Below, in pieces: positions 52,146-60,852 of a DNA stretch of 64,000 nucleotides (position 1 is the first letter of the stretch; every line of letters starts with the position of its first letter). Origin of the DNA: Clostridiales bacterium UBA6114 (lineage in GTDB: Bacteria; Bacillota; Clostridia; Oscillospirales; Butyricicoccaceae); assembly GCA_002423435.1 (NCBI GenBank), contig DIWE01000033.1, positions 15,571-79,570 on the forward strand, given 5' to 3'. A program made the translations under genes and the position numbers. The notes below the pieces were generated by a model that saw nothing but the letters and a program-made list of their open reading frames with translations, did not search any database and was not told where the DNA came from.

Positions 52146-52206
52146 AATAAAGCAGGCCTCGAGGCCTGCTTTATTAAATGAGGCCCGGAATACTTCCGGG
52201 CCTCAT
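52146..52206. terminator. Two back-to-back hairpins between the convergent dehydratase and TRAP genes
   Basis: A perfect 30-nt palindrome (52146-52175, core AGCAGGCCTCGAGGCCTGCT with A/T edges) is followed by a 13-bp stem ATGAGGCCCGGAA/TTCCGGGCCTCAT with a 3-nt loop (52178-52206). They can terminate both strands. Confidence 0.8.
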
Positions 52207-52224
52207 GGGGCGAATTCTGCCGTA

Positions 52225-53523
52225 TTAAGTTGCAAAAGAGCTGGGAACCAGAATCTTAGGCACGAAAAGGATGATATCTGGTACGAAGATCAGCACCAGT
52301 ATAATGATAATATAAACAATGTAGAACCATTTCAGCGCTCTGATAACCCGAACCGCGCTGATGCCGGCGATTCCGGAAGACAGGAGCAGGGTCATCCCGT
52401 AGGGAGGCGTCAGGAGGCCGAAGCAAAGCACGACCGTCACCAAAACGCCCATATGCACGCTGTTGATGTTGGCCGCTTTCGCCATTTCCAGCACCAGCGG
52501 CAGGAATATGACAATCGCCGGGATCGCATCCATGAATGTCCCCAGAATAATATACAAAACGGTGATAAAGAGCAGAGTCAGAATCGGGTTGCCGACAATC
52601 GGGCCGGCTGCCTGCATTAAGATCTGAGGAACCCTTAAATACGCCATCATATATCCGAAAGCGCCCGCGCCGCCGATGCAGAGAAGCGGCTGCGCGCTCC
52701 CCACAAGCGCGTTCTTAAACACCTGGATCAAATCCTTGAAGTTGCAGGATCGATAAATAAGAGCCACCAAAACAAGGCTGTATATCGCCGCCACCATTCC
52801 GCTTTCCGTTGCGGTGAACTTGCCGGAAAGGATGCCTCCGATAATGATAAAAGGAACCAAAAGCGACCATATTGCTTTTCTCGTGGCTTTTAAGACCTCT
52901 TTAAAAGTCGCCCGTTTTTCTTTTACTTCAAATTTGTTTCTCTTGCACCACTGATAAATAACCACCATCAGCGTAAGTCCGATAACCACGCCGGGAATGA
53001 TGCCGCCCGTAAACAGCGCGGCGATGGAAACACTGCCGTAAGCGCCGTAAACCACCATCATGATGCTCGGCGGGATGATCGGGCCGATGGTCGCCGCTGC
53101 TGCGTTGATTGCCGCCGCCATATCGGAAGGATATCCTTCCTTTTTCATGGCCGGTATCATAACGCCGCCGAGCGCCGCCGCGTCCGCCGTCGCCGACCCG
53201 GAGATGCCCGCCATGATCATATTGGAAACAACGTTTACATGCCCGAGTCCGCCCGTGATATGCCCAACCAGGGAATGAGCGAAACCGACAAGCCTTTCCG
53301 TAACCTTCCCGTGATCCATAATCTGGCCCACCAAAAGGAAAAGCGGGATGGCAAGCAATGTAAACGTGTCAAGCTGCGCATAAATCTGCTGGCACATGAC
53401 GATCGGCGTTATGCCAACGAACAGACCGGTTGCAAAAGCCGATATGCACAGGCTGACTGCGACCGGAATGCCGATAAGGCACAGGGCAAAAAAGGATATA
53501 AACAAAAACGCGATAAGTCCCAT
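52225..53523 (-). CDS. dctM: TRAP transporter large permease
   Basis: A 432-residue membrane protein of the DctM family: IPLFLLVGQIMDHGKVTERL, MIMAGISGSATADAAALGGV, PIIPPSIMMVVYGAYGSVS and PPYGMTLLLSSGIAG are family motifs. It is the main ion-coupled channel of the transporter with DctQ and DctP. The ATG at 53523 has AGGGGGGAG upstream. Confidence 0.95.
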   Translation of the reverse strand: MGLIAFLFISFFALCLIGIPVAVSLCISAFATGLFVGITPIVMCQQIYAQLDTFTLLAIPLFLLVGQIMDHGKVTERLVGFAHSLVGHITGGLGHVNVVSNMIMAGISGSATADAAALGGVMIPAMKKEGYPSDMAAAINAAAATIGPIIPPSIMMVVYGAYGSVSIAALFTGGIIPGVVIGLTLMVVIYQWCKRNKFEVKEKRATFKEVLKATRKAIWSLLVPFIIIGGILSGKFTATESGMVAAIYSLVLVALIYRSCNFKDLIQVFKNALVGSAQPLLCIGGAGAFGYMMAYLRVPQILMQAAGPIVGNPILTLLFITVLYIILGTFMDAIPAIVIFLPLVLEMAKAANINSVHMGVLVTVVLCFGLLTPPYGMTLLLSSGIAGISAVRVIRALKWFYIVYIIIILVLIFVPDIILFVPKILVPSSFAT

Positions 53524-53536
53524 GATCGTCTCCCCC

Positions 53537-54064
53537 CTATTCTTCTATCTGTTCCGGATGCGTGTCTATTCCATACATCGATTTCAGGACCGCTTCCACC
53601 ATGTAATAGAGCATAAACAGCCCGTTTAACGGGATGCACATTCTGAAGAAAGCAAGGGGAATGCCCGACGGGAAAGAGTACTTTGTAACCCCCATCATGG
53701 TAAAACGGAAACCGTAAAACAGCAGGATGCCTACAAAAACGATGATCACGATATATGAAATAATAGATACAATCTTTTTAGCCGAACCTTTTATTACATT
53801 TGTGAGCACATCAATCTTAAAATGAGTGCCTTGCCTTAACGCAATGGAAGAACCTATGAAAATTGCCCACATATAACCGAGTCTTGATAACTCTTCAAGC
53901 CAAACAATGGGATGGAAAAATGTTCTGAACAATACGTCGGTGGTTATTGTACACACGAAACCAAGCACAAAAAGTGCGCCGACGGCATACTGTAGCTTTT
54001 CCAAAATGTCTCCAAAACGAATAACCATGCTCATAAATTTGTTTGGTGATTTTGAATCGGTCAT
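53537..54064 (-). CDS. dctQ: TRAP transporter small permease
   Basis: A 175-residue protein with four membrane helices. The sequence WLEELSRLGYMWAIFIGSSI and LRQGTHFKIDVL matches the DctQ signature (EE.aR..f.w..flG...a...g.Hi..d). It lies between dctP and dctM, 13 nt before dctM. Confidence 0.93.
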   Translation of the reverse strand: MTDSKSPNKFMSMVIRFGDILEKLQYAVGALFVLGFVCTITTDVLFRTFFHPIVWLEELSRLGYMWAIFIGSSIALRQGTHFKIDVLTNVIKGSAKKIVSIISYIVIIVFVGILLFYGFRFTMMGVTKYSFPSGIPLAFFRMCIPLNGLFMLYYMVEAVLKSMYGIDTHPEQIEE

Positions 54065-54122
54065 GTTTTCCCTCCTTCGTTTTTTTCAGGGTGCCGGGAT
54101 TTTGCGGTTAATATCGGAGTTT

Positions 54123-54161
54123 GCAGGACAGCAGGGTTTTTAATAGCCCCTGCTGTCCTGC
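54123..54161 (-). terminator. Strong hairpin between the dctP and dctQ genes
   Basis: A perfect 14-bp stem GCAGGACAGCAGGG/CCCTGCTGTCCTGC with an 11-nt A/T-rich loop. No T run follows. Such hairpins often protect the binding-protein mRNA and lower permease expression. Confidence 0.6.
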
Positions 54162-54187
54162 GTTGCGCTCAAATAAATGACAGGGAA

Positions 54188-55246
54188 TTATGCAAGTTCT
54201 CTGATTCTTTTGAGGACGTCTTCCGTTTTATACTGGGCGGCGACCTCATCCTGAATCGGCTTGACCTTTTCCGCCCACGCTGCGGTGTCTACCGTTGTGA
54301 ACGTAACGCCGGCCGCCTGAAGCTGTTCCTTAAACTGAGCGTCGTTTTTAAGCTGCGCCTCAAACCCATAGGCTGCGGCTTCCGTTGCCGCTTCCCTGAC
54401 GACATCCTGAAGATCCGCCGGGAGCTTCGCCATGGTAGCGTCGGAGGCCCACAGGCAAAGGATGGACCACTGATGGAAGCTTTCGTTCAGATAGGGCGCG
54501 ACCTCGTAGTGCTTGGCGGCGTAATAGGAGGAAAGGGTGTTCTCCGCGGCTTCGACCATGTGCGTCTGCAAAGCCGTATAAACCTCGCCGAAGCTGACCG
54601 ATGTCGGCTTGGCGCCCAGAGCCGACCACACCTGGCTCTCAACAGGGGACGGCATGACTCTCATTTTTTTGTCCTTGAGTGCATTCAAATCGGCAATAGC
54701 TGTTGTGGAGTAGAGCTGACGGCAGCCTCCCGCCTGAAGGGTAAGGAGCTCAAAGCCGGTGTTTTTCTCCTTTGTGACGTTTTTGTAAAAATCGTTGATC
54801 TGCGTGTCGCTGGCCGCCTTTGCCAAATGGTCGCTGTCTTTGAACAGGTAGCAGACGGATACCATTCCGAGCTCCGGAACATATGTGGATGCGTTCGCGG
54901 TAGCCGTCAGTTCGAAATCAAGGGTTCCGAGTGCCAGGCTCTCGAGCATGGTCGCTTCCGTGCCGAGCTGGGCGTTCGGATAAACTTCCACTTCAATCTG
55001 GCCGTTTGATTTTTCCTTAACAAGTCTCGCGAACTCCAGTCCGGTCAGATGATAAGCGTGCTCGACAGGCTGGTCATGTCCGAATTTCAGGGTATACTTC
55101 GGCTGGTCTGTCCCGCCGGGGGTTCCCGTAGCCGTTTCGGTCGCCGTCCCGGTACCGGTACCGGCGTTTCCGGATGAGCAGCCGGCTAAGATCGCGGCTA
55201 GCATGCATACCGCCAGTGCTAATGCGAATAGTCTTCTCTTGTTCAT
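54188..55246 (-). CDS. dctP: TRAP transporter substrate-binding lipoprotein (DctP family)
   Basis: A 352-residue receptor. The signal ends with lipobox LAGC and a Thr/Gly-rich linker follows. YTLKFGHDQPVEHAYHLTGL and GQIEVEVYPNAQLGTEATML are typical of DctP receptors. KMRVMPSPVESQVWSALGAK carries the Arg that pairs with the ligand carboxylate, and EVYTALQTHMVEAAE follows. The ligand is a carboxylate, possibly a uronate, given the GH88 gene upstream. GGAGGG precedes the ATG. Confidence 0.94.
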   Translation of the reverse strand: MNKRRLFALALAVCMLAAILAGCSSGNAGTGTGTATETATGTPGGTDQPKYTLKFGHDQPVEHAYHLTGLEFARLVKEKSNGQIEVEVYPNAQLGTEATMLESLALGTLDFELTATANASTYVPELGMVSVCYLFKDSDHLAKAASDTQINDFYKNVTKEKNTGFELLTLQAGGCRQLYSTTAIADLNALKDKKMRVMPSPVESQVWSALGAKPTSVSFGEVYTALQTHMVEAAENTLSSYYAAKHYEVAPYLNESFHQWSILCLWASDATMAKLPADLQDVVREAATEAAAYGFEAQLKNDAQFKEQLQAAGVTFTTVDTAAWAEKVKPIQDEVAAQYKTEDVLKRIRELA

Positions 55247-55284
55247 TTTTGGCCCTCCAATAACATTGATTTTTTGTATACAAA

Positions 55285-56388
55285 TCAGTATAACAAACCC
55301 AGTTTTTCCGCATTCCCCGCAAATTTCAAGCGGTACAATGCCTCCATAAAATAGTAGTCCCCATACATTGACGATTCCAGAATCCCGGACCTTCTCGGAT
55401 AGTCAACCGTTACTTTTCCAATGATTCCGTACTTATCTATCTCTTCGTAAAGCGCGTTTTCGATCAATGCGCGCAGTATCGCTTCCGCCCGTTCCCTCCA
55501 TATCCCGCTTTCGGCCCCATCGAGGAGTCTCAAGTTTTCGGAGAGAAGAAGCATTCCGGACGCCCCGATGCCGGCTGCGGAACAATCGAGCGGCTGATCA
55601 TCGTTGTTTTGGAAGATAAAATCCCATCTCGGCAGGAAGTGGTGATCCAGATGCTCCCAAAAATACTCCGCGAGCTTTTTGGAGGCTTTGAGATATTTTT
55701 CATCTCCCGTATAACGATACATATTGGAAAATCCGTACAGCGCCCAGGCTTGTCCGCGGGACCAGCAGCTCTCGTTGCTGTAGCCCTGATGGGTGCCTCC
55801 CCGGACGTGTCCCTTTTCATCCCATACGACCGTGTGATACGTGGAGCCGTCCGGCCGAACGTTATGTGCGAGAATGCTGTCCGCGGCGGTAATCGCCGTT
55901 TCCGTCATTTTGTTGTCCCCGGTCTTTTCAGCGACCCAAAGCATCAGCGGAATATTCATGGCGGTATCCACGATGGAGGTTCCTTCGTATCCCTTCTCAT
56001 CCCACGCCAGAATAAATCCGGAGCGTTCGTTGAAAAGATCCATCATATTGTCAGCGCCGCACCGGGCCATCTTAAAAAGCGTTTCATTTCCGGTGATGCG
56101 GTATCCGAAAGCGCAGCTCGGTCCGAACAAGAAGCCCATGTCGTGGGTCTTGTTGTCGGCAGTCCTTTTCTCAATCCGGCCGATCCAGTGCAGGATCCGC
56201 CCTTTTTGGATTTCATCCGGCGCTTCCAGGTATCGAAGCCATAAAAGCCCGATAAAGAAGCCCCCGGTCCAATGACCCTCTTTGCTTAAAAGCCACCTGC
56301 CGCCTCTGGTGATATGTGGGAAATCCGGCAGGTTATCGTCCATCCACGAGACTTTTTTCAGTCCCTTCTGGTATGCTTTTTCAAACAT
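55285..56388 (-). CDS. Glycoside hydrolase family 88 unsaturated glucuronyl hydrolase
   Basis: A 367-residue alpha6/alpha6-barrel enzyme. Asp83 in KTHDMGFLFG and Asp141 in SIVDTAMNIPL align with the two catalytic aspartates of Bacillus unsaturated glucuronyl hydrolase. SNESCWSRGQAWALYG is a strong family motif. It hydrates the C4-C5 double bond of unsaturated uronates, which splits off the sugar made by polysaccharide lyases. No signal peptide is seen, so it is cytoplasmic and acts on an imported oligosaccharide or monosaccharide conjugate, probably via the adjacent TRAP system. Confidence 0.92.
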   Translation of the reverse strand: MFEKAYQKGLKKVSWMDDNLPDFPHITRGGRWLLSKEGHWTGGFFIGLLWLRYLEAPDEIQKGRILHWIGRIEKRTADNKTHDMGFLFGPSCAFGYRITGNETLFKMARCGADNMMDLFNERSGFILAWDEKGYEGTSIVDTAMNIPLMLWVAEKTGDNKMTETAITAADSILAHNVRPDGSTYHTVVWDEKGHVRGGTHQGYSNESCWSRGQAWALYGFSNMYRYTGDEKYLKASKKLAEYFWEHLDHHFLPRWDFIFQNNDDQPLDCSAAGIGASGMLLLSENLRLLDGAESGIWRERAEAILRALIENALYEEIDKYGIIGKVTVDYPRRSGILESSMYGDYYFMEALYRLKFAGNAEKLGLLY

Positions 56389-56407
56389 ATTTCCCTCGTT
56401 ACGGCGT

Positions 56408-57199
56408 CTAGCCTAAGAAATTGGGTTTCCGTTTTTCAAGAAACGCGGACACGCCTTCCGCGCAGTCGGGAGTCTTAAAGACCTCCTCGGAAAAATGCAG
56501 GTTGTCCCAGAAACAGCCTTCGGTTGTCTTTAGCGACATTTCCCGCACGCTTTTTTTGATGATCTTAACCGCTTGAGCGGGCTTCGCCGCAATTTTTGCG
56601 GCCATCTCCATGGCCGTGTCCAGAACCGTTCCGGCAGGGACGACCTGATTTACAAGACCGATGCGAAGACATTCCTGCGCGCTGATAAATTCACCGAGGT
56701 ACATAAGCTCCACCGCTTTCGCGGGGCCGACCAGCTTCGGAAGCCGGAAAGAACCGCCGCTTGCAGGGAACACGCCTAAGTTTATTTCCGGAAAAGCCGC
56801 TTTGCTCTCGTCGGACATGATCCGGATATCGCAGGCCATGCTCATCTCCATGCCGCCTCCGCATACAACGCCCTCGATCGCGGCAATGACCGGCTTCGGC
56901 ATCATCTCCAGCATATTGAAGGTCTCGTTTTCGTTCTTCAGTTTTTTGTCTACCACGTCGTCCCAAACGGTTGGGAACTCCTTTACGTCGGAGCCCACGC
57001 TGAGGGCGCGGTTTGTGCACCCGGTGAGCACCACGCAGCGCACTGAATCGTCCTCGCCAAGCTTTTTCAGCGTATCGCGCAGTTCTCTTGCAAGCGGAAG
57101 GGTGACAAGATTCAGGGGGGGGTTATTAAGCGTCACTTTCGCAACCTTATTATCGTATTTTTCAACTAAAACCAAATTATTCTGAAATTGGCTTCCCAT
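56408..57199 (-). CDS. Enoyl-CoA hydratase/isomerase (crotonase) family protein
   Basis: A 263-residue crotonase-fold protein: NNPPLNLVTLPLARELRDTL at the start, oxyanion-hole region AAIEGVVCGGGMEMSMACDI, and PEINLGVFPASGGSFRLPKL with a Glu after Pro. It should add water to, or isomerise, an acyl-CoA double bond. Its first 23 bp overlap the CoA-transferase gene, so translation is coupled. The nearby transferase would make its CoA ester substrate. Confidence 0.88.
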   Translation of the reverse strand: MGSQFQNNLVLVEKYDNKVAKVTLNNPPLNLVTLPLARELRDTLKKLGEDDSVRCVVLTGCTNRALSVGSDVKEFPTVWDDVVDKKLKNENETFNMLEMMPKPVIAAIEGVVCGGGMEMSMACDIRIMSDESKAAFPEINLGVFPASGGSFRLPKLVGPAKAVELMYLGEFISAQECLRIGLVNQVVPAGTVLDTAMEMAAKIAAKPAQAVKIIKKSVREMSLKTTEGCFWDNLHFSEEVFKTPDCAEGVSAFLEKRKPNFLG

Positions 57200-58370
57200 T
57201 TAAGATCACACCGTCCCCTATCAGTTTTTCAATCTTCTCCCGGTCATAGCCGCAGCTTTTCAGGACTTCAACCGAATGTTCCCCGAGGTTCGGAGGCAGT
57301 TTTCTGACGGGCAGGGTCTCGCCGTCATATCTGACCGGATGGCTCGTAACCCTTACTTTTCCGGCGACAGGATGCTCCATTTCCATGACGACCTTGTTCC
57401 AGACAACCTGGGGGTCTTTGAGCACATCTTCATATTCGTTGACTTTTGCGTACCAGGTCCCCTTGGCTTCAAAAATTTTGATCCATTCGTCCGTTGTATG
57501 CTTTAACATCTGCTCGGCGACCATTTTATCGAATTCGATCCGTTTATGGCTCTGGTCCTCGGGCTTAAACCGCTCGACGGCCTCTCTGTCAAACACATCG
57601 AGCAACTTATCATATTTTGTCAAGGAAACGGTAATATATCCATCGGATGTGCGATAAGTGCCGTACGGGGATTCATGAAATCTGGTTGAAAGTCCCGTCT
57701 GGGCTCTCGGGGTAAGTTTCCCGCCGTTCATGTAATATCCGAGCGGCTCCATTTGCAGATCGATCGCAGACGTCAGAAGGCTTGCGTCCACCTTATGCCC
57801 TTTTCCTGTTTTTTCCCTGTCGTAGACGGCGGCCAAAACGCCAAGCGCCGCCAGAATCGCCCCGTGCTGATCGACGACCGTCGACCCCATCGGCATCGGC
57901 GGGTGATCCGCCGGCCCGTTCATAGCGGCGAGGCCGCCTATACTCTGCGCGAGCAAATCCTGACCCGGCTTTGAATAATAAGGGCCGGACGACCCGTATC
58001 CGGTACAGGAGCAATAAATCAGCCGGGGATTGATCTCTTTGAGCGCTTCATAGGAAAAACCCAGCTTGTCCATGACGCCCGGCCGGAAATTCTCAATGAC
58101 GACATCATATTCTTTGACCAGATCATAGACGATCTGCCTGCCCTCTTCCTTTTTCAGGTCGATCGAAACGGACCGCTGATTCCTGTTGCCGAGCATGAAA
58201 AATACGCTGATGCCGTTCAGATAGGCGTCGCATCCGGACCAGTTTCTCTCGAACGCGCCTTTCGGGGATTCAATCTTAATGACATCCGCTCCCAGGTCCG
58301 CGAGCGTCTGCACGCAGGACGGCCCCTGCAAATAGTGTGTGAAACTCAGTATTTTTACGCCTTCAATCAT
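57177..58370 (-). CDS. CaiB/BaiF-family CoA-transferase
   Basis: A 397-residue class III CoA-transferase. The catalytic Asp138 sits in KPGQDLLAQSIGG, and EGVKILSFTHYLQGPSCVQT and ENFRPGVMDKLG are family motifs. It moves CoA between acids through an aspartyl-CoA thioester. It is flanked by MaoC and crotonase genes with short overlaps (8 and 23 bp), so the three likely activate an acid and hydrate or dehydrate it as the CoA ester. Confidence 0.92.
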   Translation of the reverse strand: MIEGVKILSFTHYLQGPSCVQTLADLGADVIKIESPKGAFERNWSGCDAYLNGISVFFMLGNRNQRSVSIDLKKEEGRQIVYDLVKEYDVVIENFRPGVMDKLGFSYEALKEINPRLIYCSCTGYGSSGPYYSKPGQDLLAQSIGGLAAMNGPADHPPMPMGSTVVDQHGAILAALGVLAAVYDREKTGKGHKVDASLLTSAIDLQMEPLGYYMNGGKLTPRAQTGLSTRFHESPYGTYRTSDGYITVSLTKYDKLLDVFDREAVERFKPEDQSHKRIEFDKMVAEQMLKHTTDEWIKIFEAKGTWYAKVNEYEDVLKDPQVVWNKVVMEMEHPVAGKVRVTSHPVRYDGETLPVRKLPPNLGEHSVEVLKSCGYDREKIEKLIGDGVILNGKPISE

Positions 58371-58830
58371 TTTCCCGGTTTCCCTCCTGTGGTTTCTTTT
58401 TCATCATAATTTTCTTGATGCATTTCTGAACGACCGTGCCGTCCTGTTTGATCAGCTCAAAATCAAAGTATGCGACTCCCCTGTCCGGTTTTGACTTGCT
58501 CGCATACAAATCGGAGACGGTTATTTTCCCGTGGACGGTATCGCCGATCAGCACAGGCGCCAGAAAACGAAGGTCGTCAATTCCCGCAAACGCGATCCCG
58601 CTGCCGTCTAAAAGCCCCGTCCGAAACATCAGTCCATGGCTGACGGCAAGCGCCAGGAGTCCGTGAACCAGTCTCCCGCCGAACTGACTGTTTTTCATCA
58701 TCTCCGCATTTGTATGTAACTCATTGTAATCCCCGCTCATCGCGGCGAACATGACCACGTCGGTTTCCGTCATGGTCCTTGACGGGGTTATGTACACATC
58801 TCCCTGCTTCAACTCATCAAAATATTTCAC
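58363..58830 (-). CDS. MaoC-family (hot-dog fold) hydratase
   Basis: A 155-residue single hot-dog domain. TETDVVMFAAMSGDYNELHT holds the Asp/His pair (GDYNELH; usual GDxNPxH), and FGGRLVHGLLALAVSHGLM the following helix. Family members hydrate enoyl-CoA or dehydrate beta-hydroxyacyl-CoA, including mesaconyl-CoA-type substrates. The GTG start at 58830 has GGAGG upstream. It opens the CoA operon just below the putative IclR sites. Confidence 0.9.
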   Translation of the reverse strand: MKYFDELKQGDVYITPSRTMTETDVVMFAAMSGDYNELHTNAEMMKNSQFGGRLVHGLLALAVSHGLMFRTGLLDGSGIAFAGIDDLRFLAPVLIGDTVHGKITVSDLYASKSKPDRGVAYFDFELIKQDGTVVQKCIKKIMMKKKPQEGNREND

Positions 58831-58849
58831 AGCGCGCCTCCAGTACGTT

Positions 58850-58866
58850 ATTATAGAACCGTGTTC
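58850..58866 (-). promoter_or_regulatory. Candidate IclR operator 1 adjoining a -10 element, ahead of maoC
   Basis: On the minus strand GAACACGGTTC is a palindrome (58856-58866) immediately followed by TATAAT (58850-58855). The copy nearest the gene would give a start of transcription only about 13 nt ahead of maoC. Confidence 0.5.
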
Positions 58867-58943
58867 CTGATCAATTGTAATATATTACCTTTATTATCAG
58901 CCCGACAACTGTTTCTATAAGATAAAATTCGTTTTTATTCGAC

Positions 58944-58960
58944 ATTATAAAACCGTGTTC
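58944..58960 (-). promoter_or_regulatory. Candidate IclR operator 2, same layout 94 bp upstream
   Basis: GAACACGGTTT (58950-58960) followed by TATAAT (58944-58949) repeats operator 1 with one change. The 94-bp spacing is close to nine helical turns, which would place both sites on the same face. Confidence 0.5.
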
Positions 58961-59013
58961 TCATTTTAGTCTGCACAACGCCGTTTTTCAATTATAAATC
59001 ATTGATTCAATCG

Positions 59014-59760
59014 TTAAAACGGGTAGAGCTTTTTCCCCAGATAACCCATTTGCTGCGATATGGACAGGGCCGTGTTTTTCGTTTCGCAGGTTATTGTTTC
59101 CATTAAGCCGTTTGTTATTCTGGATTTCAGATCATAGATCGTGATAACCCCGCAGCACTGATTCTGATAATTGAACACAGGAACGGATATTGACAGGGTT
59201 TCGTTGTCAATCATATCCTTATCGCTTACATAATATCCGTTTTCCCGAATCCGGCAAATCTCATCCATCCAGGCCTCTTTTGAAAAACCGCCCGGAAGCA
59301 TTGCGCCTATTTTTTCATCCGTTAAGCTCGCTATATACACCTTGCCGGAACCGCCGTCGAAAATACTTTTTCGGAATCCGACGCCGACATTGGGATAAAG
59401 GGTCCGGTCGTGGGGAAGAAAATCGAGGACGACCATGTCATTTGTCTCATTCGACCAGAAAAAAACCGATTTTTTGATCCGGCTTACCAATTGCTCAAGG
59501 CCGGAATGAATAACTTCCCAAAATTCGATCTGGTGGAGGTATTGATGTCCTATTTCAAATGCTTTGATGCCGAGCCCCAGGCTCATAATCTTGGAATCCT
59601 TTACAGTAAGGAAATCAAGCTCCAGTAATGTGTGAATGATATCAAAGGTGCTGCTTTTCGGGATATCGAGATCCCTGCTTATGTTCGATATTGTAGGACA
59701 TCGTTCGGATTTTGCGATATAATCCAAAATATTCGCAATCCTCACAACCGTTTTATTCAT
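59014..59760 (-). CDS. IclR-family transcriptional regulator 1
   Basis: A 248-residue IclR protein. Winged helix at the N-terminus: RIANILDYIAKSERCPTISN, then DLDIPKSSTFDIIHTLLELD. The GAF-like effector domain contains SLGLGIKAFEIGHQYLH and FRKSIFDGGSGKVYIASLT, and the late VISVPVFNYQ segment. It lies just above maoC on the same strand and probably controls the CoA/GH88/TRAP operon through the sites at 58850-58960. GAGGGA precedes the ATG. Confidence 0.92.
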   Translation of the reverse strand: MNKTVVRIANILDYIAKSERCPTISNISRDLDIPKSSTFDIIHTLLELDFLTVKDSKIMSLGLGIKAFEIGHQYLHQIEFWEVIHSGLEQLVSRIKKSVFFWSNETNDMVVLDFLPHDRTLYPNVGVGFRKSIFDGGSGKVYIASLTDEKIGAMLPGGFSKEAWMDEICRIRENGYYVSDKDMIDNETLSISVPVFNYQNQCCGVITIYDLKSRITNGLMETITCETKNTALSISQQMGYLGKKLYPF

Positions 59761-59788
59761 CCTGTCGTCCCTCTCTCAATTAATCCAA

Positions 59789-59817
59789 ACGATATCACAA
59801 AGAAACCACAATGTAAA
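59789..59817 (-). promoter_or_regulatory. Predicted sigma-A promoter for IclR gene 1
   Basis: On the minus strand TTTACA (59812-59817), a 17-bp spacer and TATCGT (59789-59794), about 30 bp before the start codon. Confidence 0.4.
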
Positions 59818-59912
59818 CTGTTTTTTTTGTACACATTTTATTTTCTATTTTATGCTTATAAATCCGCATTCCTTTTTGTCTATTTCCGACAATACCGAAA
59901 AATGAAAAGCAA

Positions 59913-59941
59913 TTGCAAAATTCCGAATAAAATATTATACT
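59913..59941 (+). promoter_or_regulatory. Predicted sigma-A promoter for IclR gene 2
   Basis: TTGCAA (59913-59918), a 17-bp spacer and TATACT (59936-59941). With the opposing promoter at 59789-59817 it makes a divergent control region of 259 bp between the two regulators. Confidence 0.45.
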
Positions 59942-60019
59942 ATTTTTATAAAATCCGTTGTTTTTTCGAAAAAAATGTCTGCTGTTTCACCATTCAGAAC
60001 AAGGAGCTATCAAAAAGTA

Positions 60020-60769
60020 ATGATCCAGAGTATCAGCCGCGCCGCTTCCATCCTGAACCTGTTCAAGACCCACCGGTATTTGAGTCTGACCGAGATTTCA
60101 AAGCTGATCGGTCTTCCCAAGACGACCACATACGGGCTTGTAGACGCATTAAAGCGGGAAGGCTTTATGGATCAGGACCCCGTCACAAAAAATTATTATC
60201 TCGGGCTTTCCATTTTCGAGTTGGGCTCGAGATACCGGACGCGCCTGAACTTAAGGGAAATTGCCATGCCCGTCATGCAGGAACTGGCCGATACGGTCAG
60301 GGAGACCATCCAGCTCGCCATATTGCACGGGCGCCACGTCGTATATCTCGCCAGAATCGCGACGGCAAACTTCCTTACGTTTGCCATTGCGGACGGTGTG
60401 CGTGTGCCCGCCCATTGCACCTCCACCGGGAAGGCGATTTTAGCCTATCTGTCCGAAGAGCGCATCGACGAGCTGTTTCGGGACGTCGAACTGGAGCGGG
60501 CGACTCCGTATTCCATCCAAACTCTGGAGGATTTAAAGCGCCAGCTGCAAATCACCCGGCAAAACGGCTACAGCATGGATATTCAGGAAATTGAAATCGG
60601 TCTCGGCGGGATCAGCATCCCTGTTTTCGGCCAAAGACACGAGGTAAAGGGTTCTCTCTGCATCTCCATTCCCGTCGAACGCTGTACGCCCGAATACATC
60701 AACGAATACCTTCCCCACCTGCAAAACGGCGCAAAAATCATCTCGACAAAGCTCGGGTGCATCGGATAA
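60020..60769 (+). CDS. IclR-family transcriptional regulator 2
   Basis: A 249-residue IclR protein, divergent from regulator 1. It opens with SISRAASILNLFKTHRYLSL and has the helix EISKLIGLPKTTTYGLVDAL. The effector domain has the strong signature RVPAHCTSTGKAILAYLSEE and ISIPVFGQRHEVKGSLCISI. The start at 60020 gives the normal length, with AAGGAG about 13 nt upstream. Its target is unclear; candidates are the operon below regulator 1 or the dehydratase. Confidence 0.92.
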   Translation: MIQSISRAASILNLFKTHRYLSLTEISKLIGLPKTTTYGLVDALKREGFMDQDPVTKNYYLGLSIFELGSRYRTRLNLREIAMPVMQELADTVRETIQLAILHGRHVVYLARIATANFLTFAIADGVRVPAHCTSTGKAILAYLSEERIDELFRDVELERATPYSIQTLEDLKRQLQITRQNGYSMDIQEIEIGLGGISIPVFGQRHEVKGSLCISIPVERCTPEYINEYLPHLQNGAKIISTKLGCIG

Positions 60770-60793
60770 AACGGGCCTTATCAAATCCAAGCG

Positions 60794-60830
60794 AAAAACA
60801 TCACGCTGTATTTTGCGGCGTGATGTTTTT
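60794..60830. terminator. Bidirectional terminator between the IclR gene and the DAHP synthase gene
   Basis: AAAAACATCACGC/GCGTGATGTTTTT is a 13-bp stem with an A run and a T run on its two sides, so it can stop transcripts from both convergent genes. Confidence 0.8.
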
Positions 60831-60852
60831 GGTTTTGCGGCTTTCGGCCGCG

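Noticed and set aside
59632..60594. 320-codon plus-strand frame overlapping the start of IclR gene 2
   Set aside because: Out of frame with the IclR motifs and without family resemblance.
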